A stretch of DNA of 64,000 bases, taken from JAWKUK01 sp041398605 (GTDB lineage Bacteria > Planctomycetota > UBA1135 > GCA-002686595). The translations under genes were made by a program, and so were the position numbers. Shown piece by piece: positions 34,746 to 43,654 of the stretch (positions are counted from its first letter, which is position 1; each line of letters starts with the position of its first letter). The notes beneath the pieces are model-generated. The model did not search any database. It saw nothing but the letters and a program-made list of their open reading frames with translations, and was not told the DNA's origin. The stretch is taken from positions 1 to 64,000 of the forward strand of contig JAWKUK010000007.1 of assembly GCA_041398605.1 (NCBI GenBank), read 5' to 3'.

Positions 34746-36656
34746 ATGTTGACCCTGAACGGCCTCACCAAGTCCTACGGAACTCGCACCCTGTTCGCGG
34801 CGGCGGCGTTGCAGGTCAATCGCGGCGATCGCATCGGCCTCGTTGGGCCGAACGGCGCTGGTAAGTCGACGCTGTTCTCCTTGATCCTCGGCGAAGAGCC
34901 GGCCGACGACGGGCAGGTCAACACGGACCGCGACGCGGTGGTTGGCTACTTGCCGCAGGAGAGCGCGCCGGTCGGCGAGGAGACCGTCCTCGAGATCGCG
35001 CTCGCCATCACCGAGGACTTCGTGCGCCTGCACCGCATCATCAAGGCGCGGGACCAAGAGCACCCGCTCGAGGCGCAGCAGCTCGAGGGCGTGCACGACG
35101 ACGTGCACGATCGCTACAACGAGCTGAACGGCTACTCTGTCGAAGCCAAGGCCAAGCAGATCCTCGCGGGCCTCGGCTTCCGCGATTCGGACTTCGATCG
35201 ACCGGGCCGCGAACTGAGCGGCGGGTGGGTCATGCGGGCGCACCTAGCCAGATTGCTGACGCAGGAGCCCGACCTGCTGATGCTCGATGAGCCGACGAAC
35301 CACCTCGACCTCGAGTCGTTGTTGTGGTTTCAGGGGTACCTCAAGGGATATCCGGGTGCCATCCTCGTCATCTCCCACGACCGCGAGTTCCTCGACGCGC
35401 TCGTCACTGCCATCGTCGAGATCCGCCATCAGAAGCTCGTCCGCTACACCGGCAACTTCACCAAGTTCCTCAAGCAACGCGAGGCGTCCGACGCGCAGCA
35501 TCTCGCTGCTTACAAGACGCAGCAGAAAGAGATCGCTCACCTGCAGGCGTTTGTCGATCGCTTCAAAGCCAAGGCGACGAAGGCGACGCAGGCGCAGAGC
35601 AAGCTGCGTCAGATCGAGCGGATGGACTTGCTCGAGGCGCCGGAGAGCGACGACAAGAAGGTCGGCTTTCGTTTCCCGCAGCCGCCCCGCAGCGGCCAGA
35701 AGGTGGTCTGGCTCGACCAGGTCCACTTCGCCTACGGCGAGAACCGGATCTATCGCGGCGTCGACCTCGAGGTCCAGCGCGGCGAGCGCATCGTCCTCGT
35801 CGGCCCGAACGGCGCCGGCAAGTCGACGCTGCTCAAGCTCTTGGCGGGCAGGCTCACGCCGGACCAGGGCGAGCGCGGGCTCGGCCACAATGTCACGGCT
35901 GGATACTACTCACAGTATCGGATCGAAATGCTGAAGCCCGGGCGGACGGTGCTCGAGGAGGCGCTCGACTCCGAGGCCAAGGTGACAGAGCAAACCGTGC
36001 GCACCTTGCTCGGGTCGTTCCTGTTCTCGGGTGACTCGGTGTTCAAGCGGGTAGAGGTGTTGAGCGGCGGTGAGAAGAGTCGCCTCGCGCTCGTGAAGTT
36101 GCTGCTCGATCCGCCGAACCTCTTGCTGATGGATGAGCCGACGACGCACCTCGACATGTCGAGCATCGACGCGCTCGTTGCCGCGATGACAGAGTTCCAG
36201 GGGACGCTGGTCTTCATCAGCCATGACGTGCACTTCATCAAGTCCCTCGCCAACAAGGTCGTCCACTCGGCTGGAGGCCAGCTCACGCCGTACCTTGGCG
36301 ACTACGAGTTCTACTTGCACAAGACCAAGGCGGCCTCGGCGCGGGCCGCGCTCACCGTCGGCGTTGGTGCGGCTGCGAAGGCTCAGGAGCCGGCCGGCCG
36401 GCCCGCGTTGCGAGAGACGGACAAGCCGCGGCTCAATCTGCAGAAGCAGAAGAAGCTCGTTCAGGCCCTCGAGGCGGAGATCGATACCCTCGAGCGCCGC
36501 AAGGCCGCGATCACAGTGGAGTTGGGGTTGCCCGAGACCTGGAGCGACGGCGCGCGCAGCAGGGCGCTGGGCCGCGAACTCGTGACCAACACCGAACGCC
36601 TCGCCGAGTTGACCTCGAAGTGGGAGGTTGAGGCCGGCCGCCTCGAGCTCAGCTGA
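34746..36656 (+). CDS. ABC-F family ATPase (Uup/EttA type)
   Basis: A 636-residue protein with two ABC domains and no membrane segments. Domain 1 has GPNGAGKST, LSGGWVMRAHLA and LLMLDEPTNHLDLESL; domain 2 has GPNGAGKST, LSGGEKSRLALVK and LLMDEPTTHLDMSSI. The linker between them is a basic coiled coil (YKTQQKEIAHLQAFVDRFKAKA), and the C-terminus is another coiled coil (QKQKKLVQALEAEIDTLERRK) as in Uup. ABC-F proteins act on ribosomes as translation factors, antibiotic protection factors or, for Uup, in DNA-related processes. The subgroup cannot be settled by eye. ATG 34746 is the only start consistent with the family. Confidence 0.9.
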   Translation: MLTLNGLTKSYGTRTLFAAAALQVNRGDRIGLVGPNGAGKSTLFSLILGEEPADDGQVNTDRDAVVGYLPQESAPVGEETVLEIALAITEDFVRLHRIIKARDQEHPLEAQQLEGVHDDVHDRYNELNGYSVEAKAKQILAGLGFRDSDFDRPGRELSGGWVMRAHLARLLTQEPDLLMLDEPTNHLDLESLLWFQGYLKGYPGAILVISHDREFLDALVTAIVEIRHQKLVRYTGNFTKFLKQREASDAQHLAAYKTQQKEIAHLQAFVDRFKAKATKATQAQSKLRQIERMDLLEAPESDDKKVGFRFPQPPRSGQKVVWLDQVHFAYGENRIYRGVDLEVQRGERIVLVGPNGAGKSTLLKLLAGRLTPDQGERGLGHNVTAGYYSQYRIEMLKPGRTVLEEALDSEAKVTEQTVRTLLGSFLFSGDSVFKRVEVLSGGEKSRLALVKLLLDPPNLLLMDEPTTHLDMSSIDALVAAMTEFQGTLVFISHDVHFIKSLANKVVHSAGGQLTPYLGDYEFYLHKTKAASARAALTVGVGAAAKAQEPAGRPALRETDKPRLNLQKQKKLVQALEAEIDTLERRKAAITVELGLPETWSDGARSRALGRELVTNTERLAELTSKWEVEAGRLELS

Positions 36657-37723
36657 GTTGGCGCCGATCGGCGCTCGCTCTCTTCGGTGACGCTCAACCC
36701 ATCGCCTGCAGCGCGTCCTCGCAGCGGCTTAGCAGTGTGTCGCTCGGCCACGCCGCGCCGTCCCGCGTGCCTCATTGAAGCCGCAGTCCAGCAGCGGGTG
36801 CGCGAGCTGCGGCGCTGGCGCGACATCCGCTCGCGCAGCCGGAGCGCGGCCAGCACCTCGGCCGGGTAGGCGAAGACAATCGTATCTTCGAACTCGGCGT
36901 GGTCGTCGCGGTTGCGCGGCTTCGTCCGCTGCATGTGCCAGTCGAGCGCGTCATGAACCGCCTGGGACAACGCGCTGGCGTTGTCCCAGGCGGCGAGCAG
37001 GGACGCGTATGCCCCGAACTCCTCATCCGTGACCTCAACGATCGAGGATAAGGGCTCAAAAGCATCCGATCCAGACCTCCAGCGCCGTTGACGGCTGGAG
37101 GCGCGGCTCGACCTTGGGCAAGCGCGGGTCGGTCGGCGAGGCACGCGTAGAGCTGGCTAGCCGTCCGGCCACGTGCGCGTGCGCAAACGGGGCGGTTGTG
37201 GGGGAGACAGGCACCTCCCGAGCGTACCGCGCGGGGGCACCACGCCGTGGTCGAACGGGCGCCGGGCGCCGAATGGGCCGCGGAGGCAGACGTGCGCGTC
37301 GAGGTCGGTCGCACGGCGCGCGTCGACCTCACACTTGCCTGTACAGGCGCCATCGAGGTGATTGCGCCAACGGGCGCTATCGGGGGCATCGGCGCTGAGT
37401 CGCGGCGCGGCGCGGCGCAGCGCGGCGCGGCGCGGCGACAGGCCGGCGGCGAAGCGTCGGCGGAGTTCTCTCGTTCCGTCGGCGATGGGGCTCGCAGAGG
37501 GCGCGCCGACTGTCGCGTGGGAGTCCCCAACAGGGGCGCCGCGCAGCCGCGAGGTGTGTATGGTCCAGGGCCAGACCAGCGCAGCCGCGCTCGCTGAATG
37601 TGGACGTCCGAAGCCAAACCTCTGCGTGACGTCACCACAGACGATCAAAGCGCGCAGGTCCCAGCGGGGTGATGTGTGATGCGGCGCGTCGTGGACCTCC
37701 CCGACCGCTGGCCCGAGTTGGCC
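36657..37723. other. 1.07-kb gene-poor region
   Basis: No complete gene is convincing. On the minus strand, about 36810-37068, one frame reads as plausible protein (AFEPLSSIVEVTDEEFGAY, ASLLAAWDNASALSQAVHDA, EDTIVFAYPAEVLAALRLRE) but has no clear start, and it passes into low-quality Arg-rich sequence. It may be a gene remnant. A GC-rich simple repeat lies at 37401-37437. The rest shows nothing I can support. Confidence 0.45.
37401..37437. repeat. GCGGC-type simple sequence repeat
   Basis: A run built of cgcgg/cgcag pentamers (cgcggcgcggcgcggcgcag and continuing) over about 37 bp in non-coding DNA. Such runs are prone to slippage and sequencing error. Confidence 0.6.
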
Positions 37724-38377
37724 CTAACTGGTCGGGTTTCCCTGGAGGAGCGTCCCGACGATCATGACGGGGAGGAACAGCACAAAGCCTGCGGCGCCCG
37801 TGGTCACCCGAACGCCGAGGTCGATGCTCCATACGAGGAGGTTCCGCTCATCGCGAAACGTGAGCTCGCCGATTCGAACGACGGTCAGCTCGGCGTCGTC
37901 GCCAGGCCCGGACGCCACAACGCCGTAGAGCACGTATCGCCGCAGACTCGGCGTGTCGTTGCGGGTCGCGAAGTAAGAGTCGCGGCCGTCGCGCGCGCGG
38001 GCCCTCGCCACAGCGCGAACATACTTGAGGTCGAGGACGTCTACGAACGCGTTGAGCAGCCGTCCATCGACGCGCTCGGCCGCGGGCGCCACGTCGGTGA
38101 TCGGGGTCCATTCGGGCGCGAGCGGCTCGACGAGTCGCGCGCCGCTCCCGACGTCAGGCTCGGTCGCGCGCTGGCGCCAGTCCGAGGGCAGCACCAGCGC
38201 CCAGAATCCCGACGAGAACCCTGCGACGTTTCGGAGTTCGAAGTGGAGCTCATCGCCCGCTCCGTCGCGGTCGACTCCACCAAGCGGCACGGCCTCGAAC
38301 TCCATACCCGGCAGCGAACAAGCCGAGGCGGCCAGGCCCAAGAATGCGGCGCCGCAACATTCGCGCAGGGCAAGCAT
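37724..38377 (-). CDS. Lipoprotein of unknown function with C-terminal helix
   Basis: A 217-residue protein with a lipobox (LAASAC, Cys20). The mature part mixes strands and helices (DELHFELRNVAGFSSGFWAL, LLNAFVDVLDLKYVRAVARA, SLRRYVLYGVVASG, ELTVVRIGELTF) and ends with a hydrophobic segment (VTTGAAGFVLFLPVMIVGTLL). I recognise no family. A lipid anchor at one end and a membrane helix at the other is an odd combination. It is monocistronic, and flanked on both sides by gene-poor DNA. Confidence 0.6.
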   Translation of the reverse strand: MLALRECCGAAFLGLAASACSLPGMEFEAVPLGGVDRDGAGDELHFELRNVAGFSSGFWALVLPSDWRQRATEPDVGSGARLVEPLAPEWTPITDVAPAAERVDGRLLNAFVDVLDLKYVRAVARARARDGRDSYFATRNDTPSLRRYVLYGVVASGPGDDAELTVVRIGELTFRDERNLLVWSIDLGVRVTTGAAGFVLFLPVMIVGTLLQGNPTS

Positions 38378-39114
38378 CGGTCCATGATATTACGGCCTAG
38401 CGCGGACTCCAACAGGTTCGTCAAGGGAAGGCCTGACTCGCTATCAGCGAGCGATGAAGGTGCTCCAAATGGCGTCGATCGCGCAGGCCGCAGGGCCGTG
38501 CGTGGTTTAACCACCCTGCGCGACCTCTCGTGCCTCGCCCCCTGGTCCGCGCGTCATCGTTGAGACCGCGTGCCAGGGTCTCGCGGAGTCGGTCGTTGTC
38601 CTCGCTAGGCCCGTTGCCGCGACGGCTGCGGCCGATCCTGTCGATCCTCACTACGGTCCGTGAGCAGATCGCGCTGCTCGACCAAGGAGTGGCCGTCCGA
38701 GCTGGCGACGAACGCACCGCGCGGCAGCTCGAGCCGGTCGCGGTCCGAGCCCAGCGTAAGAGGGGCAACCAGCCGCGGAATCGAGCGGTCCGTGTCCTGG
38801 CCGCTCGCGACCCTCGACGGCGCCGCAGCCGCCTGCGAGGACGGCAGGAGCGACCCGTCCGCGCCCTTGGCCTGAATTCTACGGGTTCTGCGTGATTCGG
38901 CGCGGTGCTCTTCGCCTAGGAGTCTGCGCCACGGAACGCGGTTCGCAGCGTGGTGCTCCCGTGCGTTGGAGCAAGGCGCAGCAAGTCCCCCATAGCTTGA
39001 TGCTATTTGGGACCTTGCTGCAACGCGGCTCCGGCGCGCGGGAGCGCCGCGATGCGAATCGCGGTCTGTGGCGCAGGCTCCTAGCCCGTGCTGCCCTCTC
39101 GTCGGACCCCTGCC
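38378..39114. other. Intergenic region with dispersed hairpin element
   Basis: This 737-bp region separates the lipoprotein gene (minus) from the decayed gene at 39115. No coding sequence is convincing. It holds copy B of the hairpin element (38973-39021). Confidence 0.5.
38973..39021 (+). repeat. Dispersed hairpin element, copy B
   Basis: gcagcaagtccc (38978-38989) pairs with gggaccttgctgc (39009-39021); the inner bases atagc/gctat pair too. Positions 38973-39010 match the reverse complement of 3106-3143 (32 of 38). It lies just upstream of the remnant that starts the propeller array. Confidence 0.6.
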
Positions 39115-39335
39115 ATGCGCTACTTACACCCGCTCTTGCAATCCCACATTCGCCACGACGCCCTCGCCCGGGCGGCACGTTCGAGCTCACCGCGGACCTC
39201 GCGCAACACCCGCAGCCGACTGGCCACGTGTCGGTCCAGGCGGGCGAGTCGTCGAGCTTCCAGGCCTGGTACCGCGACACGAACCCAGCGCCGACGAGCA
39301 GCCTCACGGACGCCGTGAGCGTGATGTTCCAGTAG
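39115..39335 (+). pseudogene. Remnant of an NSTG/LCLGG secreted protein
   Basis: The final ~55 residues of a shared domain can be read up to TAG 39333-39335 (GTFELTADLAQHPQPTGHVS, SSFQAWYRDTNP, SSLTDAVSVMFQ). A start codon with the beginning of a signal-like sequence (ATG 39115, MRYLHPLLQSH) lies in another frame only ~40 bp upstream. The propeller and most of the domain are missing. The simplest reading is a gene that lost its centre and was frameshifted. It sits at the left end of the array with the same post-stop leader motif as intact members. Confidence 0.65.
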
Positions 39336-39341
39336 GCGGCT

Positions 39342-39359
39342 TTCGATCGTCCTCAACTC
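39342..39359 (+). repeat. Conserved leader motif, copy 1
   Basis: ttcgatcgtcctcaactc, directly after the remnant's stop and before the first HAF gene. It resembles the copies at 40673 and 43611 and includes the palindrome CGATCG. Confidence 0.45.
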
Positions 39360-39392
39360 ACTGTCCCCCGACCTCAGATGCAGCGTGATCGT

Positions 39393-40667
39393 ATGAAGCC
39401 TGTCCTCCTCCTCGTCCTCCTCGGCGCTCTGTCCTCCAACTCCTCGAGCTCGCAAACCTGTGCGGGTCCCATGTCCGTCTTGCCGTCCAGCGGCTGGATC
39501 ACCTACGCCTCGGGCGTGAGCGACGACGGCTCCGTCGTCGTAGGCACCGACATCAGCCCTCCCACGTTCCAGTCATTCCGCTGGACCGCGGCCGCGGGGG
39601 CGCAGTCCATCGGCGACGGCTCGGCGACGGGTGTCAGCGGGGACGGAAGCGTCGTCGTGGGATATTCCGGGGGTGCTGCGTTCCGCTGGTCTGCGGCGGG
39701 TGGGAGGCAGATCATCACGGGTGGCGAGGCGTTCGGTGTCAACGGCGACGGCAGCGTCGTCGTCGGGTCGAGCGACCACGCCTTCCGATGGACGGCTGCG
39801 GGTGGCATCCAGGACATCGGCCCCGGCGTCGCGTACGGAGTGAGCGCTGACGGCAGCGTCGTGGTCGGAGAGTCGAGCGGTCGAGCCTTCCGTTGGACTG
39901 CCGCGGGCGGCATGCAGGACCTAGGTCCCGGCAGCGCGGTCAGCGTGAACGATGACGGCACCGTTGCTGTCGGCAGTTCCGGTGGACGCGCCGTTCGCTG
40001 GACGGCCGCCGGTGGCATGCAGGACCTTGGCCCTGGCGGCGCGCGGGACGTGAACGGCGACGGAAGCGTCGTCGTTGGGTCGGATGGAACCAACCGAGCC
40101 TTCCGCTGGACCGCGACTGAAGGCGCCCGAGCGATCCCATCGATGTTGGTCCCTCAGGGCGTCAGCGCGGACGGCAGTGTCGTTGTCGGTGTTGGCGCCA
40201 GCGGTGGGGGCGCGGTGCGCGTCCAGTTGAGCGTCCTGGGCGAGACCTACTGCCGACCGACGATCGCCAACAGCTCCGGCTGCGGCGGCGTCGTGCTCGC
40301 GACCGGGGACCCACGCCTCGCGACAGGCCGGCTCGAGCTCACCGCGGCGCTGCTGCCGAGGGACTGCTTCGGCTTCTTCCTCACGAGCCGGACGCAGGAC
40401 TTCGTCGCCGCTGCGGGCGGCAGCCAGGGCAACCTGTGCCTCGGCGGCAGCATCGGTCGCTTTGTCGGGTCCGGCCAGATCATGGACTCGGGCGTGAACG
40501 GCACCTTCTCGCTGACCGTCGACCTGAACGCGGTGCCTGCGCCGACGCTCACGGGGACGGTGGCGGTACAGCCCGGCGACACGTGGAACTTCCAGGCGTG
40601 GCACCGGGACACGAACCCGGGGCCGACGAGCAACTTCACCGACGCGGTGAGCGTGACCTTCCAGTGA
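39393..40667 (+). CDS. Secreted HAF-repeat protein 1
   Basis: A 424-residue protein with a signal peptide ending near SSSQ, then TCAG as in other members. Residues about 30-275 are about seven HAF-type repeats of the form GVS.DGSVVVG..S...FRWTAAGGMQDLG; here the repeats are short, often with only a few residues between GSVVVG and FRWT. HAF repeats probably build a beta-propeller. The shared domain follows (YCRPTIANSSG to NFTDAVSVTFQ). Its 3' DNA (40321-40553) is almost identical to that of the next gene. ATG 39393 begins the signal peptide; ATG 39378 is five codons upstream. Confidence 0.82.
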   Translation: MKPVLLLVLLGALSSNSSSSQTCAGPMSVLPSSGWITYASGVSDDGSVVVGTDISPPTFQSFRWTAAAGAQSIGDGSATGVSGDGSVVVGYSGGAAFRWSAAGGRQIITGGEAFGVNGDGSVVVGSSDHAFRWTAAGGIQDIGPGVAYGVSADGSVVVGESSGRAFRWTAAGGMQDLGPGSAVSVNDDGTVAVGSSGGRAVRWTAAGGMQDLGPGGARDVNGDGSVVVGSDGTNRAFRWTATEGARAIPSMLVPQGVSADGSVVVGVGASGGGAVRVQLSVLGETYCRPTIANSSGCGGVVLATGDPRLATGRLELTAALLPRDCFGFFLTSRTQDFVAAAGGSQGNLCLGGSIGRFVGSGQIMDSGVNGTFSLTVDLNAVPAPTLTGTVAVQPGDTWNFQAWHRDTNPGPTSNFTDAVSVTFQ

Positions 40668-40672
40668 TCGGG

Positions 40673-40690
40673 TTCGATCGCCTTCGACCC
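40673..40690 (+). repeat. Conserved leader motif, copy 2
   Basis: ttcgatcgccttcgaccc, 6 bp after the stop of HAF protein 1 and upstream of HAF protein 2. It may be a promoter element, a regulator site or a remnant of duplication. Confidence 0.5.
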
Positions 40691-40716
40691 ACCGCGCAAG
40701 TCTGAAGCGCAACCCC

Positions 40717-42174
40717 ATGAAGACAGCTCTACTCATCCTATTCCTCAGCAGCACGCTCACTTCGACGTCGTTGCGCGCGCAGACCTGTGCGGGTCCCATC
40801 GACCTCGGGACCCTTCAAGGCGGCAGCACTTATTCCGAAGCGTTCGGCGTGAGCGCGGACGGCAGCGTCATCGTGGGGGTCACAAACTACGCGACGAACC
40901 CGGTCCAAGTTGGCTTCCGTTGGACGGCCGCCGGCGGCATGCACGACATCGGGGCGCTCGGCCTCGATGGCTCCAAAGCGTGCAGGGTGAGCGCGGACGG
41001 CAACGTCGTCGTAGGTGCTTCGGTCGAGGCATCCGGAGTGTCGTTGCGTGCGATCCGCTGGTCGACCGCCGGCGGCCTGCAGGACCTCGGCACGCTCGGC
41101 GGCCTCGAATCATGGGCCAACGGCGTGAGCGCGGACGGCGGCGTCGTCGTCGGTCGCGCCCAGCGCGGCGACGGGGCCATGCGCGCGTTCCGCTGGACCG
41201 CCGCCGGCGGCATGCAAGACTTGGGGACGCTCGGCGGCCTCTCCTCCGGCGCGAACGCGACGAGCGCGGACGGCAGCGTCGTCGTGGGGTGGGTCGAGGA
41301 CGCGAGCGGGTTCACCTATGCCTTCCGCTGGACGGCTGCCGGGGGCATGCAGGACCTCGGGCTGACGCCGGGCTCGGAGGCGATCGATGTGAGCGACGAC
41401 GGGACGGTCGTCGTTGGAAACGCCCTGAGTCCATTCAGCACGACCGAACCCTTCCGCTGGACCGCAGCGGGCGGCGCACAGTCCATCACTCCGTCCCTCG
41501 GAAGGATCTATCGGGCGCGCGCTGTGAGCGCGGACGGTCGGGTGGTCGTCGGGTACTGGACGGCCTCGTACGGGATCACTGGCTCGTTCCGGTGGACGGC
41601 GAGCGCGGGCCTAGAAGACCTCGATCCGCTCGTCGGCTTGGGCCGTGCGGAGGACGTGAGCGCGGACGGCAGCGTGGTCGTCGGTGCATCGCCGCTCTTC
41701 GGGTCGCCCCTGGGCGCGTTCCGCTTCCAGTCGACCGTCCTCGGGGAGGCCTACACGTGCCCCGGCGTGACCAACAGCACGGGCTGCGGGGGCACCTTGC
41801 TCGTGCAAGGTGACCCGCGTTTGGCGACAGGCCGGCTCGAGCTCACCGCGGCGCTGCTGCCGAGGGACTGCTTCGGCTTCTTCCTCACGAGCCGGACGCA
41901 GGACTTCGTCGCCGCTGCGGGCGGCAGCCAGGGCAACCTGTGCCTCGGCGGCAGCATCGGTCGCTTCGTCGGGTCCGGCCAGATCATGGACTCGGGCGCG
42001 AACGGCACCTTCTCGCTGACCGTCGACCTGAACGCGGTGCCTGCGCCGACGCTCACGGGCACGGTCGCGGTACAGCCCGGCGACACGTGGAACTTCCAAG
42101 CGTGGCACCGCGACACCAACCCCGGCCCGACGAGCAACTTCACCGACGCGGTGAGCGTCACGTTCCAATCATGA
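40717..42174 (+). CDS. Secreted HAF-repeat protein 2
   Basis: A 485-residue protein: signal peptide (MKTALLILFLSSTLTSTSLRAQ), then TCAGPIDLGTLQGG and about seven longer HAF repeats (for example GVSADGGVVVGRAQ followed by AFRWTAAGGMQDLGTLGG), ending in the shared domain. In place of the usual YC the domain starts YTCPGVTNSTG. The DLGTLGG element is classic for the HAF family. The last codon pair reads QS and the stop overlaps the next start as ATGA, so this gene and the Kelch-like gene after it are coupled. Confidence 0.84.
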   Translation: MKTALLILFLSSTLTSTSLRAQTCAGPIDLGTLQGGSTYSEAFGVSADGSVIVGVTNYATNPVQVGFRWTAAGGMHDIGALGLDGSKACRVSADGNVVVGASVEASGVSLRAIRWSTAGGLQDLGTLGGLESWANGVSADGGVVVGRAQRGDGAMRAFRWTAAGGMQDLGTLGGLSSGANATSADGSVVVGWVEDASGFTYAFRWTAAGGMQDLGLTPGSEAIDVSDDGTVVVGNALSPFSTTEPFRWTAAGGAQSITPSLGRIYRARAVSADGRVVVGYWTASYGITGSFRWTASAGLEDLDPLVGLGRAEDVSADGSVVVGASPLFGSPLGAFRFQSTVLGEAYTCPGVTNSTGCGGTLLVQGDPRLATGRLELTAALLPRDCFGFFLTSRTQDFVAAAGGSQGNLCLGGSIGRFVGSGQIMDSGANGTFSLTVDLNAVPAPTLTGTVAVQPGDTWNFQAWHRDTNPGPTSNFTDAVSVTFQS

Positions 42175-43604
42175 AGCGCGCACTCCTTACGGTCACCCAG
42201 ACCGAAGCCCCTGGCGCGTGGTTCGGTCCGGTGCTGCTCGGCGCGGCCTTGGCCTCGCCCGGGCTCGCCCAGTGGTCGAGCCTCCCGCCACCGGCGACCT
42301 TCGGCGCGGCCACCGTCGTGTCGGGTCGGGCCGCGTTCTCGTCTGGGACAGAGGTTCACCTCTTCGATCCGGCGACGCAGACGTGGCAGGTCACAGCGTT
42401 GCCGCAGGTGAACGGCGCGGTCGCTGCCGCATCGGCAGGCGGCTCCGCCCTCTTCACGGATGGATTCCTCGTCGACATCTACTCGCCCAGCGGCGCCGGC
42501 TGGTCGACGACGAGCCTCTCGCAGCCCCATGCTCAGGTGGCCGCAACGAGCGTCGGTGTGCAAGTCCTCTTCGCTGGCGGCGATCCGTCCATGCCCGGGG
42601 CCGACCTCGTCGAGATCTACGACGTCAGCACTGGGGCCTGGTCGAGCGGCAATCTCTCGGTCGGGCGCGTGGGGGTATCGGCCACGAGCGCGCAGGGTCG
42701 CGCCTTCTTTGCGGGCGGCGACACCGGAGGGCCGGGAGGCTTCGGCTCCGTCACGGACAGGGTCGACATCTACGACGCGACGACGGGGTCCTGGTCGATC
42801 GCCTCGCTGTCCGTCGCCCGGTGGGGTTGCACGGCCGCAGCCATCGGTTCGAAGGTCTTGTTCGCAGGCGGGGACGACGTCCACGGGCGGACCTCGGTCG
42901 TCGACATCTACGACATCGCGACCGGCGTCTGGTCGATCGCCAACCTCTCGGCGGCCCGGGCCGCATCGACGGCCGTCACGATCGGGACGAAGGTCCTCTT
43001 CGTCGGCGGCGACGGCTCGAGCGTCGTCGACGTCTACGACGACGCGACCGGGACCTGGTCGGCCACGACGCTCACCTCGGGGTTCGGCTGCGGAATCGGC
43101 GCCGACCCTGCCGCGGTCGTCGGCTCGCTCGCGCTGTTCGCGAGCCGCTGCTCGGGCGCGCTCCTGACCTACGACGACGCGATCGGGACGCGCTATTGCT
43201 CACCCGCGGCGTCCAACTCAACGGGAGCGCCGGCGAGGATCGGTGCCCAGGGGTATCCGGGATCCGTCGCCCAGGGCTACGTGCTCCTCACCGCCGAGCA
43301 GCTGCCGCCGCAATCCCTCGGCTACTTCCTGAACTCGACCAGCCAGGGGTTCAGCGCGAACCCTGCCGGGAGCCAGGGCGACCTCTGCTTGGGCGGTGCG
43401 ATCGGGCGCTACGCAGCGAGCCCGTTCCAGACCGGCGCTGCCGGCCTGGCCGAACTCCGTCTGGACCTGGCCGACACGCCGACGCCTAGCGGCGCCGTGG
43501 CGATCGCGGCAGGTCAGACCTGGAACTTCCAGGCGTGGTACCGCGACGCGAACCCGGGGCCGACGAGCAACTTCACCGACGCCGTCAGCGTGACCTTTCA
43601 GTGA
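42171..43604 (+). CDS. Secreted Kelch-like propeller protein 1
   Basis: A 477-residue protein with a long signal region ending in ASPGLAQ. Six to seven repeats of about 48 residues follow, each with a pattern VDIYD..TG.WS...LS.AR....A...G.KVLFAGG, typical of Kelch-type beta-propellers. The shared domain closes it (YCSPAASNSTGA, GDLCLGGAIGRYA, QTWNFQAWYRD). The propeller family differs from its two upstream neighbours although the closing domain is the same. The start is fixed by the ATGA overlap with the upstream stop. A leader motif and the next HAF gene follow. Confidence 0.84.
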   Translation: MKRALLTVTQTEAPGAWFGPVLLGAALASPGLAQWSSLPPPATFGAATVVSGRAAFSSGTEVHLFDPATQTWQVTALPQVNGAVAAASAGGSALFTDGFLVDIYSPSGAGWSTTSLSQPHAQVAATSVGVQVLFAGGDPSMPGADLVEIYDVSTGAWSSGNLSVGRVGVSATSAQGRAFFAGGDTGGPGGFGSVTDRVDIYDATTGSWSIASLSVARWGCTAAAIGSKVLFAGGDDVHGRTSVVDIYDIATGVWSIANLSAARAASTAVTIGTKVLFVGGDGSSVVDVYDDATGTWSATTLTSGFGCGIGADPAAVVGSLALFASRCSGALLTYDDAIGTRYCSPAASNSTGAPARIGAQGYPGSVAQGYVLLTAEQLPPQSLGYFLNSTSQGFSANPAGSQGDLCLGGAIGRYAASPFQTGAAGLAELRLDLADTPTPSGAVAIAAGQTWNFQAWYRDANPGPTSNFTDAVSVTFQ

Positions 43605-43610
43605 GCGGAG

Positions 43611-43628
43611 TTCGATCGCCTTTGACCA
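43611..43628 (+). repeat. Conserved leader motif, copy 3
   Basis: ttcgatcgcctttgacca, 6 bp after the Kelch-like protein 1 stop and upstream of HAF protein 3; nearly the same as the copy at 40673. Confidence 0.5.
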
Positions 43629-43654
43629 CGTGTGTCCATCCTCAGCGTGAATCC

